Assembly: GCA_964568355.1 (NCBI GenBank)
Contig: CAZMRK010000271.1
Location: 1 to 20,749 of the forward strand
From: JAJPJX01 sp964568355
GTDB lineage: Bacteria; Acidobacteriota; Terriglobia; Bryobacterales; Bryobacteraceae
DNA: 20,749 nt
Reading direction: 5' to 3'
Shown here: piece by piece, positions 1 through 6,435 of the stretch
Layout: each line of letters begins with the position of its first letter
How positions within the stretch are numbered: the stretch's first letter is position 1
Notes under the pieces: generated by a model
Databases searched by the model: none
Told to the model about the DNA's origin: nothing
The model's input: the letters and a program-made list of their open reading frames with translations, nothing else
Made by a program: the position numbers and the translations under genes

Positions 1-275
1 TGAATCCCGCTCAGATGATCCACCGGCCCGAGTTGGGCAACTTGAGTGTCGGTTCCACCGCGGATATCGCCGTGCTGGAGATCCTGAAGGGGAAGTTCGC
101 CTATCTTGGTTCCGGCGGCGGGAAGATCGAGGGCAATCAAAAGATCCAGTGCGTCATGACCATGTTCGGCGGCAAAATCCTGTATGACCACCCTTACGGT
201 CTGAGCGTCCCTCTGTGGCAGGACATCCCGAAAAGCTCGCGGTATTGGGCCGACACCACGCTACAGAAATTCTGA
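1..275 (+). CDS. amidohydrolase-family protein, C-terminal fragment (5' end outside window)
   Basis: Open reading frame entering from the left edge (first full codon at base 3) and ending with TGA at 273-275. About 91 residues are visible. They begin NPAQMIHRPELGNLSVGSTADIAVLE, which is the usual C-terminal motif of amidohydrolase-superfamily enzymes (N-P-A...G.L.vG..ADi.vl), where the chain leaves the TIM barrel and re-enters the small beta-sandwich. The following stretch, with a short loop and then TMFGGKILYD, fits the 'amidohydrolase/deacetylase' (dihydroorotase-like) subgroup, where a strand ending in G-G-K-I-x-Y closes the sandwich domain. The metal-binding and catalytic residues lie upstream of the window, so substrate and catalytic competence cannot be judged. 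An internal ATG at base 15 is in frame but would start inside the conserved motif and is not a real start. Confidence 0.75.
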   Translation, partial: NPAQMIHRPELGNLSVGSTADIAVLEILKGKFAYLGSGGGKIEGNQKIQCVMTMFGGKILYDHPYGLSVPLWQDIPKSSRYWADTTLQKF

Positions 276-312
276 CGCGGACGAAGAAAGACCTTCTCCC
301 AAACGAGGGCGA

Positions 313-336
313 AGGCGCTGCAGTGAGGCGCCTCAC
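313..336. other. GC-rich dyad downstream of the amidohydrolase gene
   Basis: Two overlapping symmetric elements lie in the 173-base gap after the amidohydrolase stop. One is a 6-bp stem AGGCGC (313-318) / GCGCCT (328-333) with a 9-base loop. The other is a perfect 14-bp palindrome GTGAGGCGCCTCAC (323-336). Neither is followed by a U-rich tract, so a classical intrinsic terminator is not supported. It could be a weak hairpin helping 3' end formation, a protein site, or chance in GC-rich DNA. I see no convincing promoter in the rest of this gap. Confidence 0.25.
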
Positions 337-448
337 AGTCCCTTGCGCACATTGTCCGGGCTGCGTCGTCAAAACGCCGGCGCATTAGTCCTATCGAATG
401 AGGGTGGTCGTGCACGACGATCATCCGAACGAAAGGACGAACAATTCG

Positions 449-949
449 ATGCGATCTCTATTTGCAGCGAGTTTGCTGATGATTCTCGCGGTGGCGTTCG
501 CTGCCGCACAACAAAGCCCGGCCATCGCTCTGCCGCAAGTCTTCACGTCCGGTTCGATCGGCCTCACCAGCGGCCAATCCGCCAGGTGGAACGCCTTGAA
601 CCCGCCGTGGCCGGCTCCAATCGTGGCGCCAACCTGTTCCGTGACGCTGTCGTTTGCCAGCGGCAGCGGGGAAGTCCTGAAACAGGAAACGGTGGCGCTC
701 AAGGCAGGGGAGAGCCGCTCCCTGCTGCTGGATGCGAACGAGTTTCCGTCCACGGGCAATCCCACCGGGATCTACGCGCTTGCCGTACTTCCGGTCACCG
801 GACCGGCGGATCAGCCAACCCCTCGGAGCACCTGTACACTGGTGACCAACCTCGAGGTTGTGGACAGCAGCACAGGCAGGACGACGGTCGTATTGGGAGG
901 CTCGCCGGTCCGCCCGACTGGTCTACTGCCCGCTTCGACCACGCCGTAG
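449..949 (+). CDS. small secreted protein of unknown function
   Basis: Predicted 166-residue protein. I chose ATG 449 over the in-frame ATG at 398 because it has a Shine-Dalgarno-like AAAGGA (about 433-438) at suitable spacing and begins a clear signal peptide (M-R-S then a hydrophobic run to about residue 20, ending A-A-A-Q). The longer start would bury that leader behind 17 polar residues. The mature part is rich in Ser, Thr, Pro and Gly, with a beta-strand-like pattern and two cysteines (C63, C129) that could form a disulphide outside the cytoplasm. No catalytic motif is visible. I recognise the general type (small acidobacterial exported beta-rich proteins) but no named family. A longer Arg-rich frame over the same DNA (343-990) has no such leader and is taken as a shadow. 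It lies 173 bases after the amidohydrolase gene, and any functional link to it is unproven. Confidence 0.7.
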   Translation: MRSLFAASLLMILAVAFAAAQQSPAIALPQVFTSGSIGLTSGQSARWNALNPPWPAPIVAPTCSVTLSFASGSGEVLKQETVALKAGESRSLLLDANEFPSTGNPTGIYALAVLPVTGPADQPTPRSTCTLVTNLEVVDSSTGRTTVVLGGSPVRPTGLLPASTTP

Positions 950-983
950 CCGGCTTGCTTCAATGCCCTCCCGCTTTCCTAAT

Positions 984-1001
984 GTGCTAGTGTAATAGTA
1001 C
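984..1001. promoter_or_regulatory. imperfect inverted repeat upstream of the HExxH gene (possible GntR/YtrA-type operator)
   Basis: GTGCTA (984-989), six bases, TAGTAC (996-1001): half-sites complementary at five of six positions. The dyad partly overlaps a -10-like TACAAT (999-1004) and lies 22 bases before the ATG at 1024, which has a strong ribosome site (GGGAGGG, 1013-1019). The TAGT/ACTA half-sites resemble operators known for YtrA-subfamily GntR regulators, which often control ABC-transporter genes, and an ABC permease gene follows one gene downstream. No ytrA-like gene is in this window, so the regulator assignment is inference only. Confidence 0.35.
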
Positions 1002-1023
1002 AATAGGAGACTGGGAGGGCGGC

Positions 1024-1635
1024 ATGACCCGGAGAGACTTTGGAGGACTGGCGTTTCAGGCGGCGGTGGCTGCGCCGCCCGCGCCTCTGGTTATCCCGGT
1101 GCACCAGGTGATCGACTCCCGCATGAAGCCGCAGCCCGGCCAGATCGGCTATTTCTGGTCCCGCATCTGGCCTGAGGCGGTTCGGGATTTTGCCTCTTGC
1201 GGGATCCATCTGAAAAATGACGTCGTCGAAGGTGAAGTCCGGCGCTCTGCCGGAGACCGGCCGGTTTTCGTCGGCCTCGATCGACGGGCCCTCAATCTGA
1301 TCCTTACCGCCCAGCTTCCGATGCGATGGGATCGCGGTCGGGCCCTATGCGGCGTCACTACGCGCTACGACGGCTACCACATCTGCATGATCGCGCTCGC
1401 CTATGCACACGCCCACCAGATCCCGCTGCTCTCGGTCAATACCTGCGTTCACGAACTGCTGCACGCTTTGCTGCAGGACATCTTCGAAAAGCACGGTGCG
1501 GTGTGGTCCGATGCCTCGCGCGAGCTGCGCATCGATTGGTACGCCACGCGCCTCTGGCTGTTTCGCGACGGCGGAGACCTCCGCATGGCCGCCCATGCTT
1601 ATCTGAACCGCCTGCATGCGGAATTCAGCCCTTAG
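1024..1635 (+). CDS. HExxH-containing protein with Tat-like N-terminus, possible zinc metallopeptidase
   Basis: 203 residues starting at ATG 1024 behind a strong Shine-Dalgarno (GGGAGGG, 1013-1019). The N-terminus T-R-R-D-F-G-G resembles a twin-arginine signal, followed by a short Ala/Pro-rich stretch, so export is possible, although the hydrophobic segment is short. The central feature is CVHELLHALLQDIFE (about residues 141-155), containing a zincin-type HExxH helix. Downstream acidic residues (the D of QD, and the region WSDASRELRIDWYATRLW) could supply a third metal ligand. The spacing does not match the HExxHxxGxxH/D consensus of metzincins or the aspzincin/snapalysin families, so no peptidase family is assigned. 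Sixty-eight bases separate it from the ABC permease, so co-transcription is possible. The function is inferred from one motif, and a non-peptidase hydrolase or a metal-binding protein cannot be excluded. Confidence 0.65.
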   Translation: MTRRDFGGLAFQAAVAAPPAPLVIPVHQVIDSRMKPQPGQIGYFWSRIWPEAVRDFASCGIHLKNDVVEGEVRRSAGDRPVFVGLDRRALNLILTAQLPMRWDRGRALCGVTTRYDGYHICMIALAYAHAHQIPLLSVNTCVHELLHALLQDIFEKHGAVWSDASRELRIDWYATRLWLFRDGGDLRMAAHAYLNRLHAEFSP

Positions 1636-1702
1636 CCTCTTTTTTTTTGCACGAAAAGCCGAGCGCGTGTAACTTTAGCGGCTACGGAGAGTATTCATAG
1701 GA

Positions 1703-4132
1703 ATGAGATATGCGCTCCGGATCATCGGCCGCGAGAAAGCATTTGCCGTATTCGCCATTTCGACATTGGCGTTAGGAATCGGCGCGGTGACGACCATCTT
1801 CTCCGTTGTGGATGGTGTGCTGCGAAAGCCGCTCGCGTACCGGGAGCCCGGCCGGCTGTATGCCGCCGCGGAGTCGGCCCCGAAGCTCGCCCGCGCGTAC
1901 CCGCGCCTGCCGGTAAACGCATCGCATTTCCGTTCCTGGCAGGAGCAGTGCCGATCCTGCGAATCCGCCGCGCTACTGAACCCTGCTTCATTTAACCTCA
2001 CCGGCGCGGGAGAACCTGAGCGAATCGACGGCGCTACCTGCACGTGGCCGCTGTTTCGGGTCCTGGGCGTCGAAGCCCAACTGGGCCGTACCTTCCTGGC
2101 GAGTGACGATCAGCCCGGCGCAAACAGCTTCATCGTCATCAGCGACTCGCTTTGGCGCCGCAGGCTCCAGGCCGATCCCGCTGCCATTGGCAAGGCGATC
2201 CAAATCAATGGCAAACCCCACGTCGTCGTTGGCGTTCTTCGTCCCGATTTCCATCTTCCATCAGGTGAGCGGCTTGGGCCGCTAAATCAATTCCCCAGGC
2301 GCGCGGAGATCTTTAAACCGATGGGGTTCACCTGGAATAAACTGAGCCGCGTCGGCCAGTTCAATTTTGCGTCGCTGATCCGCCTGCGGCCCGGGGCCAG
2401 TCCCGCGCGGGCCGAGGCTGAAATGACCGCCGCTATCGCCGATGCCGGGAGTCTGATGAAAACCCCGGTAAGCACTCGTCTGGTCCCGCTCCAGGAGCAG
2501 GTCACCGGAACTTCGCGCCGCCCTTTGCTGCTTCTGTTCGCGGCAGTCGGCGCCGTGTTGCTGATTGTCTGCGTGAATCTGGGCAACCTGATGCTCGTGC
2601 GCGCCAACGAACGCGTGCGCGACGTCGCGGTTCGCCGGGCTCTGGGTGCGGGCGCCGGACAACTCTTCCGGCCGGTTCTCGCCGAAAGCGTTCTGATCTC
2701 CCTTGGCGGTGGAATCTTGGGAGTCCTCCTGGCATATGCCGGTGTACAAGTCCTGATCAGGACGGCCCCTATTGATATTCCGCGCCTGGAGGAAGTGCGC
2801 CCTGACCTGATGACGTTCGTCTTTGCGTTCTGCATTTCGGCAGGTTGTGGCATCGCCTGCGGCTTGTGGCCTGCATTCCGCGCCGCGCGCGTGGATCCCG
2901 CCGATGTGCTCCGATCCGGCTCGCGCTCAGCCACTACGGCTCGTGCCGGCCGGCGCTTGCGCGAATGGCTGGTCGGGGTGGAAGTAGCGCTCAGCACGGT
3001 ATTGCTGGCTATCGCAACCCTGCTGGGCCTCAGTTTCTTCCGCGTTGCTAATGTGGACCGGGGGTATGTGGTGGATCGCGTTCTCACGGCCGATTTGACG
3101 CTGCCCGGTTCGCGCTATCAAACCGATGAGCAGCGAGCCCTGTTTCACCAGCGGGCTCTGGAAAAGCTGGAGTCACTGCCGGGTGTGCGATCCGCGGGGC
3201 TGGTCAGTTCGTTGCCTTTGAAGGCCCAGGCTTGGGGAGATGTCATTACCAAAGAAGGCGAGACCCGTCCCCGGCCGGAAAGGCCCATGGCCGGGTATCG
3301 ATTTGTCAGTGAGCACTATTTTCAGACCATGGGGGTCGCTCTCCTCAAAGGACGCTTCCCGGCGTCGCACGATCGCGCGCATCGCGTAGCACTGATTTCC
3401 GAGAGCGCGGCTCGCAAGGTCTGGCCGGGAGAGAATCCCGTCGGAAAGCGGATCCGCAACGACGTCAGGGCAGGTGAGGTGGAGGTGATCGGCATTGTCG
3501 CCGATATCCGGGCGGAGAGCTTGGAGAAGCAGCCGTCCATGATGGTCTATGTCCCTTATTGGGACGGCGTTTATTGGCAAGGACAAGTCTGGGGCGAAAT
3601 GACCTACGCCTTGCGAACGGCGCAGGATCCGGCATCCATGGCTACCGCTCTCCGGTCGGCAATTCATGAGTTGGACGCCGAGTTGCCGCTGGCGAACGTA
3701 CTTACAATGCGGGAGATCTTTTCCAACTCTATTGGCAGCCGGCGGTTTCAGACAATACTGATAGCCGTTTTTGCCGCTGCAGCCATGCTCCTGGCGTGTC
3801 TCGGGATCTACGGTGTTATTTCCTATAGCGTGGCGCGGCGCACCAACGAAATCGGAATTCGAATTGCCCTGGGCGCACAAGCTTCAGAAATCTCCCTGCT
3901 CGTGCTGCGGCAAGGTCTGCGGCCGGTGCTTGGCGGCGCGCTCGCCGGCGTGGCGGGTGCCTTGGCAGCGGGACAGTTGGCAAGAAGCCTTCTGTTCGGC
4001 GTCGAGCCGGACGACTCCGCCGTACTCGCAGCGGTTGCGATCACTCTTCTTGTAGTGGCGGCAGCCGCCTGTTGGGTGCCTGCCAGGCGCGCATCCCGGA
4101 TCGATCCCATGGTGGCCTTGCGCGAAGAGTGA
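1703..4132 (+). CDS. ABC transporter permease, MacB/FtsX type (ADOP, acidobacterial duplicated orphan permease)
   Basis: 809 residues with the duplicated MacB-like plan. An N-terminal membrane segment (about 14-38, LALGIGAVTTIFSVVDGVL) leads to a periplasmic MacB-PCD domain (about 45-255). A three-helix FtsX domain follows (about 273-400), with the cytoplasmic motif R-D-V-A-V-R-R-A-L-G-A-G at 306-317. The pattern then repeats: helix about 421-446, second periplasmic domain about 455-665, second FtsX domain about 685-795 with N-E-I-G-I-R-I-A-L-G-A at 715-725. It ends RASRIDPMVALREE, the usual C-terminus of this family. The start ATG 1703 is fixed by an in-frame stop at 1676-1678. No ATPase gene is adjacent, hence 'orphan'. 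MacB-type permeases act as mechanotransmission devices in the inner membrane rather than simple pores, but the cargo of ADOP proteins is unknown. Its 3' end converges on the MFS gene. Confidence 0.9.
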   Translation: MRYALRIIGREKAFAVFAISTLALGIGAVTTIFSVVDGVLRKPLAYREPGRLYAAAESAPKLARAYPRLPVNASHFRSWQEQCRSCESAALLNPASFNLTGAGEPERIDGATCTWPLFRVLGVEAQLGRTFLASDDQPGANSFIVISDSLWRRRLQADPAAIGKAIQINGKPHVVVGVLRPDFHLPSGERLGPLNQFPRRAEIFKPMGFTWNKLSRVGQFNFASLIRLRPGASPARAEAEMTAAIADAGSLMKTPVSTRLVPLQEQVTGTSRRPLLLLFAAVGAVLLIVCVNLGNLMLVRANERVRDVAVRRALGAGAGQLFRPVLAESVLISLGGGILGVLLAYAGVQVLIRTAPIDIPRLEEVRPDLMTFVFAFCISAGCGIACGLWPAFRAARVDPADVLRSGSRSATTARAGRRLREWLVGVEVALSTVLLAIATLLGLSFFRVANVDRGYVVDRVLTADLTLPGSRYQTDEQRALFHQRALEKLESLPGVRSAGLVSSLPLKAQAWGDVITKEGETRPRPERPMAGYRFVSEHYFQTMGVALLKGRFPASHDRAHRVALISESAARKVWPGENPVGKRIRNDVRAGEVEVIGIVADIRAESLEKQPSMMVYVPYWDGVYWQGQVWGEMTYALRTAQDPASMATALRSAIHELDAELPLANVLTMREIFSNSIGSRRFQTILIAVFAAAAMLLACLGIYGVISYSVARRTNEIGIRIALGAQASEISLLVLRQGLRPVLGGALAGVAGALAAGQLARSLLFGVEPDDSAVLAAVAITLLVVAAAACWVPARRASRIDPMVALREE

Positions 4133-4133
4133 A

Positions 4134-4164
4134 GCTTGCCGCACCGAAGGGCGCGCCGGCAAGC
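4134..4164. terminator. hairpin between convergent genes, possible bidirectional terminator
   Basis: Perfect 8-bp stem GCTTGCCG (4134-4141) / CGGCAAGC (4157-4164) with a 15-base loop, starting one base after the ADOP permease stop codon and 55 bases beyond the MFS stop on the opposite strand. Position and stem fit a transcript end shared by two convergent units. There is no clear U-tract on either strand, so efficient intrinsic termination is not certain. Confidence 0.45.
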
Positions 4165-4218
4165 GGACAAACCAGATCGCCCGTTCGCATCACGCCATCT
4201 TTCCGTCGCCGGCCGCTG

Positions 4219-5451
4219 CTACGTCTGCTTCTCACCCTGCCGCAGAAGGTCGCGCGCGCTGAAAAACCGGTACCCGGCCAGCAGAATCACACCAGCCGAA
4301 AGAAACGCGATGGAGATCCCGGAAAATACGCCGGCCAACCCATACTTGCTCTTCAGGTACCCGGTGGCAAAGACGCCGAGCCCGCCCGAAAACGACGCGC
4401 AGGTGTTCATGAAACCGATCGCCGTGCTGCGCAATCGGGACGGCACTACGTCGCAAAGGACCGGGCTGTCGTTCGCCTGGCCCATGCCCCGCAGCAGGGC
4501 GAACAGGAAAATGCTGAAGCTCACCAGCAGAAATCCGGGCTGCGTTCGGAATACCAGCAGGAAGGGTGCGGCGGCCAGAAAGCTCATGGATTGGAGCAGC
4601 ATCCGGTTTCGTCGGCTGCGCGTCGCCAGCCGGTCAGACCAGTAGCCGCTCATCACCATGCCGGCCACGGTCGCGATCTGCAACGTGAACGTGCCCGCGA
4701 ATCCCGCCGAACCCAGGCTCATCTGGAAAGTGTCGCGGAAGTAGAGCGGCAGCCAGTTGAAGAACGTCCATACACCTGTCGCCACCAGCATCACCTCTGC
4801 CAGCACCACCACGTAGGATCGGATGCGCGCCAGTTCCCCCACACTCGCCAGTACCGGATGCTTCTGTGCTTTTTGGGGAAGGCCCGCGCCCGAATCTCTC
4901 AGAAAAAATAGACTGAGGCCCGCGATAAGGAGCCCCATCCCGCCGAGCACAATGAAGCCCATGCGCCACCCGAAATGGTCGGCCAGATAACCCGCGCCTG
5001 CTCCGCCCGCTACTACGCCCAGGTTCAAGCCGACCGAGTGGACTGCCATGGCCGTGCCCCGGCTCGATGTGCCATGGTAATCCGCGATCAGCGCGGTCGC
5101 CGACGGCAGATACAGGCTCTCCGTGAGTCCCAACAGGATGCGTGTCGTCAGAAGCATCGCATAGTTCACGGAGAATCCGGCGGCGACCGAAACCAGGCTC
5201 CAGGAGGCCACGCTGATGACAATTAGCCGGCTGCGTGACCAACGGTCGGCGAGGAAGCCGGCCACGGGAGAGAACAAGGCGTAGCTCCACAGGAACACCG
5301 AACCCAGGGCCGCCAGTTCCATGTCGGAAAGGCCCATCTCCGAGTGAAGAGCGGGCAAAACGGCCGAGAGGGCCGACCGGTCCGCGTAGTTGATGGCCGC
5401 GCAGAACGCCAGATTTCCGGCAATCGCCCATTTGGGAGTGGAGAGTTGCAT
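4219..5451 (-). CDS. MFS transporter, anion:cation symporter (ACS)-like
   Basis: 410 residues with 12 predicted membrane helices in two six-helix halves. Helix 1 contains INYADRSALSAVLP, the N-Y-x-D-R-x-x-L-S signature of ACS-family carriers (hexuronate, glucarate, phthalate and related organic anions). The loop after helix 2 has G-F-L-A-D-R-W-S-R-S-R, the MFS motif A. The family normally drives proton- or sodium-coupled uptake of carboxylated substrates across the inner membrane. It is the last gene of the minus-strand locus, 27 bases after the DapA-family gene, and has no obvious Shine-Dalgarno before ATG 5451, consistent with translation from a shared transcript. With an FAD oxidoreductase and a 2-keto-acid lyase-type enzyme upstream, import of a sugar acid is a reasonable inference. 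The exact substrate cannot be read from the sequence. Confidence 0.88.
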   Translation of the reverse strand: MQLSTPKWAIAGNLAFCAAINYADRSALSAVLPALHSEMGLSDMELAALGSVFLWSYALFSPVAGFLADRWSRSRLIVISVASWSLVSVAAGFSVNYAMLLTTRILLGLTESLYLPSATALIADYHGTSSRGTAMAVHSVGLNLGVVAGGAGAGYLADHFGWRMGFIVLGGMGLLIAGLSLFFLRDSGAGLPQKAQKHPVLASVGELARIRSYVVVLAEVMLVATGVWTFFNWLPLYFRDTFQMSLGSAGFAGTFTLQIATVAGMVMSGYWSDRLATRSRRNRMLLQSMSFLAAAPFLLVFRTQPGFLLVSFSIFLFALLRGMGQANDSPVLCDVVPSRLRSTAIGFMNTCASFSGGLGVFATGYLKSKYGLAGVFSGISIAFLSAGVILLAGYRFFSARDLLRQGEKQT

Positions 5452-5478
5452 GTAGTGTGCCGTGGCGTCTGGCCTCTT

Positions 5479-6435
5479 TTATCCTGCGCGGACCAGTTTC
5501 TCCGCTGCGGCGAATTGGCGGATCTTCTCCATCTGCTCCGAATCCGCTGGCTCGTCCAGTTGGGCCATGTGGCTTTCGCAGATGCCCATGATTTCCAGAA
5601 CTGCTTTGATCGCTTTCAGGCGCAAGGTCGTCGAATCCTGTGGCCGGCTTTCCAGAAGACCGAAGACACGCATCAACCCCTGAATACGCGCCTGCCACCG
5701 CGGCAGGTTGGCCAGATCCCGGCGCCGGGCCGCCTCGTAGGCCGCCACCAGGTCCGCGGGCTCGAAATTGGCAATCGCCGGCACCAGGCCGCGAGCGCCG
5801 TACAGAATTGCGGGCAGCGAAAGCAGTTCGTTCCCGTGCAGGTAGGCGAAATCATCCCGTTCCCGCACCCGCCCCAGGATCTCCAGGGTCCGCGCCATGT
5901 CGCCCACCGTATCTTTGATCCCGACAATACGAGGGTGCGTACTGAGTGCATCCACCGTGGCCGGTTCGATGTTGTTATTCGTCCGAAAGGGCATGTTGTA
6001 CATGACTACGGGCAGGGGACTGCGATCCGCAACGTAGCTGTAAAAACGAATCAGCTCGGCCTGCGACAGCCGGTAATAGCACGGCGGCAGCACGACCGCG
6101 ACATCGGCTCCGATCTCGGCCGCCTCCGCCGCCCGCGACACAATCTCGTCCAGACAGTTCGAAGAGACGCCGGCGTACACCGTTACGCGCTTGCCTGCGC
6201 GGCGTACCAGCCGCTCGAGTACCTGCCGCTGCTTTTCCCAGGTCAGGGAAACGAATTCCCCTGTGGACCCCAGAGCAAAAAGACCGTGGACTCCCCCAGC
6301 GATGAGAAATTCCGTCAGGCGATCCAGGCCTGCCCCATCCACGTCGCCGGACGCGGTGAGAGGCGTCACCATCGGGACCACTACGCCTTCCAGGCGGCAA
6401 TTATGCGATCCATTGTTTCGCAATTGGTTCTTCAT
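5479..6435 (-). CDS. DapA/NanA-superfamily Schiff-base aldolase or lyase
   Basis: 318 residues from ATG 6435, close to the usual ~300 for the family. A longer frame extends to 6777, but that part overlaps the FAD gene and is not family-like. Landmarks of the class I TIM-barrel fold: G-S-T-G-E at 56-60 (pyruvate carboxylate binding), Y-N-M-P at 146-149 with the catalytic Tyr146, and V-G-I-K-D with the Schiff-base Lys174. The stretch PPCYYRLSQ (117-125) resembles N-acetylneuraminate lyases more than dihydrodipicolinate synthases (usually P-Y-Y-N-R-P-S-Q). However, Arg151 in P-F-R-T occupies the place of the substrate-carboxylate arginine of DapA (Arg138 in E. coli), which sialic-acid lyases usually lack. 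So it acts on, or makes, a 2-keto acid in the cytoplasm, with substrate unresolved. Its ATG overlaps the TGA of the upstream FAD gene (ATGA), indicating translational coupling. A biosynthetic dapA role is unlikely in this catabolic setting. Confidence 0.85.
   Translation of the reverse strand: MKNQLRNNGSHNCRLEGVVVPMVTPLTASGDVDGAGLDRLTEFLIAGGVHGLFALGSTGEFVSLTWEKQRQVLERLVRRAGKRVTVYAGVSSNCLDEIVSRAAEAAEIGADVAVVLPPCYYRLSQAELIRFYSYVADRSPLPVVMYNMPFRTNNNIEPATVDALSTHPRIVGIKDTVGDMARTLEILGRVRERDDFAYLHGNELLSLPAILYGARGLVPAIANFEPADLVAAYEAARRRDLANLPRWQARIQGLMRVFGLLESRPQDSTTLRLKAIKAVLEIMGICESHMAQLDEPADSEQMEKIRQFAAAEKLVRAG

Noticed and set aside
343..990. 215-residue plus-strand frame longer than the 166-residue gene it overlaps
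   Set aside because: It is Arg/Gly/Ser-rich and lacks a leader or motif. The overlapping frame from 449 has a ribosome site and a clear signal peptide.
1640..1648. Nine-T run after the HExxH gene as an intrinsic terminator
   Set aside because: No stable GC stem directly precedes it, so termination is not supported and read-through into the permease gene stays possible.
5479..6435. Annotation as biosynthetic dapA or as nanA
   Set aside because: Catabolic context argues against dapA. Arg151 argues against a standard N-acetylneuraminate lyase, so only the superfamily is stated.
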